NCBI GenBank assembly: GCA_019662005.1
Contig: JAIFWG010000040.1
Location: 1 to 5,111 of the forward strand
From: Candidatus Parcubacteria bacterium
Lineage (GTDB): Bacteria > Patescibacteriota > Minisyncoccia > 2-02-FULL-40-12 > GWA2-44-9
Length of the DNA: 5,111 bases
Direction: 5' to 3'
Part shown: piece after piece, positions 1 to 5,111 of the stretch
Numbering within the stretch: position 1 is the first letter of the stretch
Layout: the number at the start of each line of letters is the position of its first letter
Notes under the pieces: generated by a model
What the model was told of the DNA's origin: nothing
The model's database searches: none
What the model saw: the letters and a program-made list of their open reading frames with translations, nothing else
Program-made: the position numbers and the translations under genes

Positions 1-582
1 GTCGGTATAGCTTTAGAAGATGCAACAGAATTATCAGGAAAACAAACAGTTATGGTGTTTCTTGAGACTGGCTATATTCCTGAAGGAATATTTGTCCAAA
101 ATGAGGCTTCTAATTTACTAGGAGTTACTTCTCAAGATAATTCCTTACCACCAGCTGGCGAGTTAATGTCTTCAATATTGAATGCAGTCGAACATTATTT
201 AGAAAACGCAATCCTACGCGTTAAAAAGATCATTGCTGGTGAATTAGAAACTACTAAATTAAAAACACATACTGGTATAACTACTTATGACGAACAAACA
301 GGTGAACCATATTGTATATCTGTTTCTGGCGGTCAGCTGAAAACCACACTAGGGGAATGTGGCAGCCAAAATGAACCAGCTCCTTCCACCGGGGAATCAA
401 GTTCTAATGTACCTGATCAGGCCCTAGAATCTCCTATAGAGCAAGATAAGAATGAAGTGGCTACCAGTCCTGCCCCAGAACAGGAACTCGCGCCTAGCGA
501 GCCCACAGAAGCTCCTAGCACCGAATCTTCCACTCCAAGTGCAGATCAACCATCACCAGAAATTGAAAACTCGCCTGAATAG
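1..582 (+). CDS. C-terminal part of a putative surface/adhesin-like protein (5' end outside window)
   Basis: The frame is open from base 1, so the ATG at 52 is probably internal and this is the last 193 residues of a longer protein. Three parts are visible. A beta-type segment (VGIALEDATELSGKQTVMVF, bases 1-60) resembles the 'G-x-A-L-E-D ... V-x-V-F' ends of secreted repeat or tail-fibre-like proteins. A helix (about bases 165-260) looks like an oligomerising coil. A compact YDEQTGEPYC motif (about 286-315) precedes a second Cys (358-360). From about base 361 to the stop the protein is almost entirely Pro, Glu, Ser, Thr and Ala and is probably disordered. No C-terminal membrane anchor or LPXTG sorting signal is seen. 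The YDxxTGxPYC arrangement recalls C-termini of large extracellular proteins of Patescibacteria, some with a peptidase S74 chaperone domain upstream; that part lies outside the window. The function is unknown; an extracellular location is inferred from composition and family resemblance. Confidence 0.7.
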   Translation, partial: VGIALEDATELSGKQTVMVFLETGYIPEGIFVQNEASNLLGVTSQDNSLPPAGELMSSILNAVEHYLENAILRVKKIIAGELETTKLKTHTGITTYDEQTGEPYCISVSGGQLKTTLGECGSQNEPAPSTGESSSNVPDQALESPIEQDKNEVATSPAPEQELAPSEPTEAPSTESSTPSADQPSPEIENSPE

Positions 583-590
583 GCGAGTTT
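567..590 (+). terminator. Hairpin overlapping the stop codon of the surface-protein gene
   Basis: Bases 567-575 (AAACTCGCC) pair perfectly with 582-590 (GGCGAGTTT), giving a 9 bp stem with a 6-base loop. The stop codon TAG (580-582) sits across the loop and the first base of the 3' arm. The following bases (CTGGTTGATT) are only moderately T-rich, so this is a good hairpin with a weak tail. It probably terminates the upstream transcript or protects its 3' end. Confidence 0.6.
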
Positions 591-594
591 CTGG

Positions 595-622
595 TTGATT
601 AAATAAGAACAAATAGTATTAT
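595..622 (+). promoter_or_regulatory. Candidate sigma-70-type promoter for the membrane-protein gene
   Basis: TTGATT (595-600, 4 of 6 consensus bases) and TATTAT (617-622, 5 of 6) are separated by 16 bases, directly after the terminator-like hairpin. A start about 7 bases beyond the -10 box would fall near 629, leaving only about four bases before the ATG at 633, so the mRNA would be nearly leaderless. This agrees with the absence of a Shine-Dalgarno sequence. In AT-rich DNA such matches can occur by chance. Confidence 0.4.
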
Positions 623-632
623 CTCATTATTA

Positions 633-2369
633 ATGAAGAGATTTACCTTTCTCGTAATTGTAATAGGCATAGCTGCAGCATTGCCTTTTGGGCTTCTGCT
701 TAAAAGCATAGATAACTGGCAAGGAATAATGCCAAATTATGTTACGGATGCTAATTTTTATTTTACGCGCATCGCAAAAGGAACAGATTCATTCCCTTTT
801 GGTAATAATCCATATTTTATTGAGCATTTAACAGATATAAATGCTACTCCATCTGTTGCAGATCCACTTGCTTCTATTCCACTCAAATTAGGCGTGCCTT
901 TTGCGGCCACTATGATATTTAATGCAGTATTTTGGAATATACTCTTTGTTATTATTCTTTATTTTTTAATAAAAAGGCTTGGTGTTAGAGGATATTGGCC
1001 ACATATATTCAGTCTGCTAATTTATTTTGAGGTGTATTGGTTAGCGGTTAGACCCGCGATCATGGAAGTCGTGTTTCCATTTTTTGCAGTATTCTTGTTA
1101 GCTTTGGTCAATTGGCTGCAAAAACAAACCCGAGGCAGGGAATTATTGTTGTCAGCTGCTTTTGCAGCTACTTTTTATGTTTATGCCTATACTTTGGAAG
1201 TCTCGTCCGTGATTTTGATATTTATCGGCCTGTATACTTTGTGGACCCAAGACTGGGATAAACTTAAATCTATTATTCGTGTGGGTTTTGGTGCATTTAT
1301 CTTGGGTTTACCAGTATTTATATACATTTATAAAGAAATATCTCACCCTTTGTTTAGTGAATTTATATCCATTCGAGCCGGATCTATCCAAACCCATCTC
1401 CCATCATTAGTCGCTTTCCAGTTGGCGCGATGGATTATATTAAACCTTTTTGCTTGGTTTATCGCACGAAAATTTATTGCCAACCTAAGAAATAGTAAGG
1501 AATTCTCTCTTAGTTATTTAATTGTGAGTTGTATGGGTTTAGGGCTTTTAGCGCTACTTATGAGCCCACTAATTATTGGGCGAGATACTGTAATTGGTGA
1601 GCATATAAGTAGAGAAATATACTTATGGCTTTCATTGTTTGCGCCCTTGCTTGTTTATTTTGTAATAAAACATGAGCAAATCGTACTTTCAAAACAAAAA
1701 ATATTTATTTATGGGCTACTATTATTAAATCTTGTGCCTGTTTTTGCCCAATATAAACGTTCAGTGCTTCCACTATTCCGTATTGATAGAAAAGAGGCCA
1801 ATTACGTTCAAAGTTATGCCCCACCGCTTAAATGGCTTGAATCTAAGGAATCCAGACCTGTTGTGGTTTGGGCAGATAGTACGCTTAGCGATTACATTCT
1901 TGTTTATTCCAAACATTATGTACTTCTTCCGGGACTTAATAATAACCCTACTCAATATTTTGTATCCGATTCAGAATTACGAGAAAGGTATATCTTATCT
2001 AGCTATTTTGACCAGCTAGATTCGGTAAAAATAAAGCGAGACTATGCTATTGCTGTTGGAAACGTCGATAGTATCCAGATAGCCAATGTTCAATTTAGGC
2101 TAAAATTGTGCCAGATTTTTCATATGACCTCCCGTGCTTGCGATCCTGGTGTCTTAAACAAACTTGAATCAATACGAGACGATAAAATTAATAAAATCAT
2201 AGCTGAAAGTAACCAAATTAAACCTAAAGAGGCTGAATTATTAAAAAAATACAGAGTTAAGTACGTCATTAAAGACCTTCAGAAGGATTCTCAATTTCAC
2301 CCAGAACAGTTAGGAGGGGCCCAGGTTTATAATGATGGAAATTTTGCAATCTATCAGTTGAAATTATAA
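633..2369 (+). CDS. Multi-pass membrane protein, putative GT-C type glycosyltransferase
   Basis: The 578-residue product has about 10-11 hydrophobic segments: roughly residues 4-23, 89-113, 121-138, 142-162, 172-205 (possibly two), 215-233, 258-280, 293-315, 326-346 and 356-373. A soluble domain of about 200 residues (385-578) follows. The first large loop (24-88) carries TDANFYFTRI (38-47) and NNPYFIEH (58-65). An acidic residue in the first extracytoplasmic loop after TM1 is typical of GT-C enzymes, which use lipid-linked sugar donors, so Asp39 is the candidate catalytic residue. The C-terminal region contains KYRVKYVI (539-546) and ends in a beta-rich stretch (GGAQVYNDGNFAIYQLKL), a pattern common at the ends of large GT-C-like or YfhO-like membrane proteins. 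The start at 633 places TM1 at the N-terminus; no ribosome binding site precedes it. I recognise the architecture but no characterised family. A non-enzymatic polysaccharide-export or membrane role remains possible. Confidence 0.75.
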   Translation: MKRFTFLVIVIGIAAALPFGLLLKSIDNWQGIMPNYVTDANFYFTRIAKGTDSFPFGNNPYFIEHLTDINATPSVADPLASIPLKLGVPFAATMIFNAVFWNILFVIILYFLIKRLGVRGYWPHIFSLLIYFEVYWLAVRPAIMEVVFPFFAVFLLALVNWLQKQTRGRELLLSAAFAATFYVYAYTLEVSSVILIFIGLYTLWTQDWDKLKSIIRVGFGAFILGLPVFIYIYKEISHPLFSEFISIRAGSIQTHLPSLVAFQLARWIILNLFAWFIARKFIANLRNSKEFSLSYLIVSCMGLGLLALLMSPLIIGRDTVIGEHISREIYLWLSLFAPLLVYFVIKHEQIVLSKQKIFIYGLLLLNLVPVFAQYKRSVLPLFRIDRKEANYVQSYAPPLKWLESKESRPVVVWADSTLSDYILVYSKHYVLLPGLNNNPTQYFVSDSELRERYILSSYFDQLDSVKIKRDYAIAVGNVDSIQIANVQFRLKLCQIFHMTSRACDPGVLNKLESIRDDKINKIIAESNQIKPKEAELLKKYRVKYVIKDLQKDSQFHPEQLGGAQVYNDGNFAIYQLKL

Positions 2370-2395
2370 AGCCCGCGTTATGCGGGCTGCTTTTG
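2370..2395. terminator. Bidirectional terminator between convergent genes
   Basis: Bases 2370-2376 (AGCCCGC) pair with 2382-2388 (GCGGGCT), a GC-rich 7 bp stem with a 5-base loop. On the plus strand it is followed by GCTTTTG; on the minus strand by TTATAATTT, so it can work both ways. It starts one base after the TAA of the membrane-protein gene. The stop codon of the minus-strand gene (2378-2380) lies in the loop, and its last sense codons form one arm. Confidence 0.8.
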
Positions 2396-3376
2396 TGTTA
2401 GTTCTTTATAAAGAGCTGGAAAAGTTAAGCTAAAATCTCCAGGAACATAGAAACTTTTGCCGCCATCTCTTACGGTTCTTGTAAGAATACTCTTAAGAGG
2501 GCGGAAGTAGTATCGAGGATCGGACATAGATTCTGGTTTGCGATAATTTACAATATCTTTGTTTTCTCGCCAGTCTCCTAAATCTGGGAGATCAAATACT
2601 CCTGTTGTAAAATGCTTAATTATTTCATTTTTCTGCTTGGCCAAATTACGGGCCATGGATAAGGCTTTTAAATATACCTCTGGGCCCATAACCTGTGATC
2701 CAATATTTAGGAACACTCCACCTTCGAGTTGAGAGATTGTATTTGCAAACCACAAAAAGTCATAACCGGAGGCTTGCCCCAATGCTGCAAAATCTGCACT
2801 AGAGTGCTGGTCAGTAATGTCGTAACCAATAGACTTATGAATTGTTATGGGAACTCCAAGCTTATAAGCCGCTGCAAAAACACTAATATCTTTGTGGGGC
2901 ATGGGTTTGTATTCCTCTTCAAGTATCATCCTCCCGATCGTCGCCCCAAAACCCTCTCTAAAGTCAGCAGCCACACGGGCAGCTAAATTAATAAACTCCC
3001 CGGTTTCTTGCCAATTTCCAAATTGTCCGTCAGTAATATACAACTCGACATCTTCTAAGGTGGCTCCAATAAATGAAAGTTCAAAATCGTGGATTGCCGC
3101 TGCAGTATTAGTTGCTATGTGAGTGACGATTCCCCGTCTAATAAGATCAATGATAAATCTGGAATTACCTCGCCTTATCGGATGGGCGCCCATCATCAAG
3201 ATAACTTGTTTTTTATTTTGATAAGAGACAAGTATCTCTTTACATAAACTCTCTAACTCTAAGTCGGGGTTTGTGGTTGAGATATCGTCTAGCTGTTTAA
3301 TATCTCTGATAGACATTTTATTAGCCCTTTCTTTTAAGGGTTTGATTTGTAAAAGTTCTCTGTTTAGTTGTTCCAT
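2378..3376 (-). CDS. Deoxyhypusine synthase-like family protein
   Basis: The 332-residue product has the pattern of the deoxyhypusine synthase (DHS) fold, a Rossmann-like NAD-binding family. Visible blocks are MMGAHPIRRG (61-70); THIATNTAAAIHDFEL (85-100) then GAT (104-106), resembling bacterial DHS-like proteins; HKSIGYDITDQH (180-191), where DHS has its second substrate-binding stretch; EGG (218-220) with NIGSQVMGPE (224-233), at the place of the DHS Gly-Gly-Gly segment; and a C-terminal GDFSLTFPAL (313-322), matching the DHS end D-A-S-L-V-F-P. DHS uses a lysine in a W-G-K-I motif to hold the aminobutyl group. No such motif is present; Lys295 (PLKSI) is the only nearby candidate and I cannot align it reliably. 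Bacteria lack eIF5A, so true hypusination is unlikely; homospermidine synthesis or an unknown NAD-dependent reaction are alternatives. ATG 3374-3376 has no clear ribosome binding site. An internal Met21 (3314-3316) has an AAAGGG-like sequence before it, but the preceding PLKERANK looks family-like, so I keep the longer start. It is convergent with the membrane-protein gene and divergent from the kinase fusion. Confidence 0.75.
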   Translation of the reverse strand: MEQLNRELLQIKPLKERANKMSIRDIKQLDDISTTNPDLELESLCKEILVSYQNKKQVILMMGAHPIRRGNSRFIIDLIRRGIVTHIATNTAAAIHDFELSFIGATLEDVELYITDGQFGNWQETGEFINLAARVAADFREGFGATIGRMILEEEYKPMPHKDISVFAAAYKLGVPITIHKSIGYDITDQHSSADFAALGQASGYDFLWFANTISQLEGGVFLNIGSQVMGPEVYLKALSMARNLAKQKNEIIKHFTTGVFDLPDLGDWRENKDIVNYRKPESMSDPRYYFRPLKSILTRTVRDGGKSFYVPGDFSLTFPALYKELTQKQPA

Positions 3377-3496
3377 ATAAGAGCTTGCTAATAGGGTAAT
3401 ACATTACTAATAATTTATCAATTCACCACGAAATTAATAAATTTCAAGATTGACAGACTCTGTATATGATTTAGTTTAACCACAAGCTTTTTAACA
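3377..3496. promoter_or_regulatory. Divergent AT-rich intergenic region
   Basis: These 120 bases must hold the start signals for both flanking genes. For the minus-strand gene, TTGATA (complement of 3416-3421) is a possible -35 box, but no convincing -10 box lies at the usual distance. Two short inverted repeats are visible: GTAAT-AC-ATTAC (3396-3407) and AAATT-AATA-AATTT (3431-3444). Either could be an operator, but such repeats arise easily in AT-rich DNA. No small ORF or RNA gene is apparent. Confidence 0.4.
3450..3477 (+). promoter_or_regulatory. Candidate promoter for the nucleotidyltransferase-kinase gene
   Basis: A perfect -35 hexamer TTGACA (3450-3455) is followed after 16 bases by TAGTTT (3472-3477), a weak -10 box. 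A better -10 match, TATGAT (3465-3470), is only 9 bases from that -35 box, and its own -35 position (TTTCAA, 3442-3447) is poor. Either choice starts the transcript within roughly 10-20 bases of the ATG at 3497, a very short leader with no Shine-Dalgarno sequence. Confidence 0.45.
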
Positions 3497-5047
3497 ATGT
3501 TCAGTACAAGCCAAGGCTACTTTCGAACTAAAATCAAAGCACCAGAAGAGCTCGCCGTTAGTATCAATCAATTAAAAAAAGAAGGAAAGAGGATTGTGTT
3601 TTGCCATGGAGTGTATGATGTTCTGCATTATGCTCACATGCATCAATTTAGACAAGCGCGTCAGTACGGAGACGTTTTGGTGGTCAGTGTTACTGCAGAC
3701 TTATTTGTTACAGATCGAGGTCCAAACCGACCAATGTTTTCGGAGCAGATCAGGTCCGAAGTGCTTGCGGGTTTGCAAGATGTAGATTTTGTTACTCATT
3801 CTAGGGCAGAAAACTGTGTCGAGCTTCTACAAATCTTAAAACCACACACCTATATTAAAGGCGGAGATAGCAAGGCTAAGTGCACGCCTGGGAGCGGATT
3901 ATTTTTGGAGAAACAGACGGTTGAATCTCAAGGTGGGCAATTAGTATTTACAAATACCTTGCCGGTGCATTCAACTTTTCTTATTAATAATCACCTTGAT
4001 CCATATCCAGAAGAGGTCTTGTCCTATCTGGATTCCTTTACTAGTAAGTGCTCATTTGGAAAGTTTGCTGAGTTGGTTGACGGACTCCATGATCTTAAGG
4101 TCTTAGTTATTGGAGAGACGATTATCGATCGATATGATTATGTAACCACTATGGACGTTTCGCCAAAAGGCCGCGTTATCTCAGCAGAACATCTTAAGAC
4201 AGAATTATATGCCGGCGGCATATTGGCTTGCGCCAATCATATGGCCACCTTTTGTTCTAAGGTAGATCTAATGTCTGCGTTGGGCTCCGAAAAGAGCTAC
4301 AAAGGTTTTTGTAAAAAGTCTCTAGCTCCTAACGTTGAACCTTGGTTTTTAATCCGTGAAGATAAGGAAACACTTGTTAAACAAAGACAAGTGGATGTTA
4401 ATTCTCTCGTTAAGCAAAATGAAACTTACTATGGAGATTTCAAGAACCCACTTACCCCAGAAGAAGAGTGCTTGGTTCTTAATAGACTCTCAGCCATTGC
4501 AGGTAACTATGATCTAATATTCGTATTAGATTACGGTCATGGCATAATAACTCCTAAAATCATTCAATTCTTAAATCAAAATATTGGCAGAGCAAAACTT
4601 GCTGTGAGCACACAAACCAATAGTGCTAATAAGGGCTTTCATTTAATCACAAAATATCCTCGAGCAGATTATGTCTCATTGGATAAATATGAAGTGCAAT
4701 TAGCTTTTAGCGATCGCGATTCTAACCCCGATCATATGGCCGGCTTGCTTATGGATAAGTTAGAAGCAAAGATGGTGTCTGTGACATTGGGTCCAAAAGG
4801 CTCCTTTATCACTACTGGAAACTATTCTTCATCAATTCCCGCGCTACTAAAAAAGGTGGTGGACAATGTGGGGGCTGGTGATGCTTACTTTGCAATATCT
4901 TCGTTGGCCTACGCCGCTGGCCTAGGACTAGAAGTCACAGGCTTTATTGGTAACGTAGCCGGCTCTTTAGCAGTTACAATTATAGGCAACAAAGCGCCTG
5001 TAACAAAGAAGATGGTTCTAGAATTCGCGAAAATTCTCCTGAACTAG
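3497..5047 (+). CDS. Bifunctional fusion: RfaE/HldE-type nucleotidyltransferase (N) and PfkB-family sugar kinase (C)
   Basis: The 516-residue protein has two domains. Residues about 30-164 are a cytidylyltransferase-like domain of the RfaE2 type: GVYDVLHYAH (38-47) is the nucleotide-binding HxGH-type motif, with Ala in place of the usual Gly; YIKGGDSK (119-126) matches the Y-V-K-G-G-D-Y-K of HldE; HSTFLIN (158-164) lies where HldE has C-S-T-T-N-I-I. Residues about 200-516 are a PfkB (ribokinase-like) domain: VIGETIIDRY (204-213), AGGILACANHMA (239-250), DYGHG (345-349, compare DYGKG in HldE), STQTNSANKG (371-380) and DNVGAGDAYFA (456-466), with Asp462 as catalytic base. By analogy it phosphorylates a sugar phosphate and transfers a nucleotide to make an NDP-sugar, as HldE does for ADP-heptose, but the domain order is reversed, so I give no hld symbol. 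The actual sugar and nucleotide are not determinable. The ATG at 3497 fits, since the first domain begins about 30 residues later. The next gene begins 6 bases after the stop, suggesting an operon. Confidence 0.88.
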   Translation: MFSTSQGYFRTKIKAPEELAVSINQLKKEGKRIVFCHGVYDVLHYAHMHQFRQARQYGDVLVVSVTADLFVTDRGPNRPMFSEQIRSEVLAGLQDVDFVTHSRAENCVELLQILKPHTYIKGGDSKAKCTPGSGLFLEKQTVESQGGQLVFTNTLPVHSTFLINNHLDPYPEEVLSYLDSFTSKCSFGKFAELVDGLHDLKVLVIGETIIDRYDYVTTMDVSPKGRVISAEHLKTELYAGGILACANHMATFCSKVDLMSALGSEKSYKGFCKKSLAPNVEPWFLIREDKETLVKQRQVDVNSLVKQNETYYGDFKNPLTPEEECLVLNRLSAIAGNYDLIFVLDYGHGIITPKIIQFLNQNIGRAKLAVSTQTNSANKGFHLITKYPRADYVSLDKYEVQLAFSDRDSNPDHMAGLLMDKLEAKMVSVTLGPKGSFITTGNYSSSIPALLKKVVDNVGAGDAYFAISSLAYAAGLGLEVTGFIGNVAGSLAVTIIGNKAPVTKKMVLEFAKILLN

Positions 5048-5053
5048 GAATAT

Positions 5054-5111
5054 ATGACACTCCAAACTTACTATCAGCAGATCGCAGACGCTCTTTCTAA
5101 TATCCAGTGGC
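5054..5111 (+). CDS. Start of a downstream gene, possibly a SIS-domain sugar isomerase (3' end outside window)
   Basis: An ATG at 5054 opens a frame to the window edge and encodes 19 complete residues (MTLQTYYQQIADALSNIQW). It begins 6 bases after the upstream stop. AGGA (5046-5049), which overlaps that stop codon, could serve as a ribosome binding site, although the 4-base spacing is short. The amphipathic N-terminus and the position after a sugar kinase/nucleotidyltransferase would fit a GmhA-like SIS-domain phosphosugar isomerase, but the fragment is too short to identify; that function is a guess from context. Confidence 0.5.
   Translation, partial: MTLQTYYQQIADALSNIQW

Noticed and set aside
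1732..2019. 95-residue plus-strand ORF inside the membrane-protein gene
   Set aside because: It lies wholly within a well-supported gene in another frame, with no recognisable domain; it is a shadow frame.
2729..3122. Two plus-strand ORFs antisense to the DHS-like gene
   Set aside because: Their translations have no domain pattern, whereas the opposite strand carries a clear conserved protein.
3465..3470. TATGAT as a -10 box paired with TTGACA at 3450
   Set aside because: The spacing of 9 bases is too short for a sigma-70-type promoter; it could only work with a poor -35 box.
3594..3785. 63-residue ORF within the nucleotidyltransferase domain
   Set aside because: It is an out-of-frame reading of the conserved GVYDVLH region with no independent support.
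5021..5036. GAATT ... AATTC inverted repeat near the end of the fusion gene
   Set aside because: The stem is only 5 weak A/T-rich pairs with no T tract, and the next gene starts a few bases later, so a terminator is unlikely.
1..5111. CRISPR array, tRNA, rRNA, insertion sequence or attachment site
   Set aside because: No regularly spaced direct repeats, tRNA-like cloverleaf, transposase or long terminal inverted repeats were seen by eye.
1..5111. Recoded TGA (code 25, as in Gracilibacteria)
   Set aside because: All major frames are intact without reading through any TGA, so the sequence gives no sign of recoding.

Overview
The window is AT-rich bacterial DNA with tightly packed genes. Three features suggest a Candidate Phyla Radiation (Patescibacteria) genome: the YDEQTGEPYC motif and acidic Pro/Ser/Glu-rich tail of the first protein, the architecture of the multi-pass membrane protein, and genes that begin without Shine-Dalgarno sequences. 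This assignment rests on remembered protein style, not on a marker gene. The standard genetic code fits: all four complete gene ends are TAG or TAA, and no frame needs TGA read as an amino acid.

Layout. 1-582 (+) is the 3' end of a probable surface/adhesin-like protein, ending in a hairpin that includes its stop codon. 633-2369 (+) encodes a multi-pass membrane protein with a soluble C-terminal domain, most likely a GT-C type glycosyltransferase. It converges on 2378-3376 (-), a deoxyhypusine-synthase-like protein, and a short hairpin between the two probably terminates both. A 120 bp AT-rich divergent region (3377-3496) separates that gene from 3497-5047 (+). This last complete gene encodes a fusion of an N-terminal RfaE/HldE-type nucleotidyltransferase and a C-terminal PfkB sugar kinase, the reverse of the canonical HldE order. 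Six bases later another gene starts (5054) and runs off the window; it is probably cotranscribed.

How the genes may work together. A sugar kinase/nucleotidyltransferase fusion implies making an NDP-activated sugar from a sugar phosphate, by analogy with ADP-heptose synthesis. The nearby GT-C-like membrane protein could transfer sugar outside the membrane, and the surface protein is one conceivable acceptor. The deoxyhypusine-synthase-like protein is the least explained: bacteria lack the eIF5A substrate, and its divergent pairing with the fusion gene suggests a role in the same undefined sugar or small-molecule pathway. The individual domain calls are reasonably firm; the joint pathway is inference.
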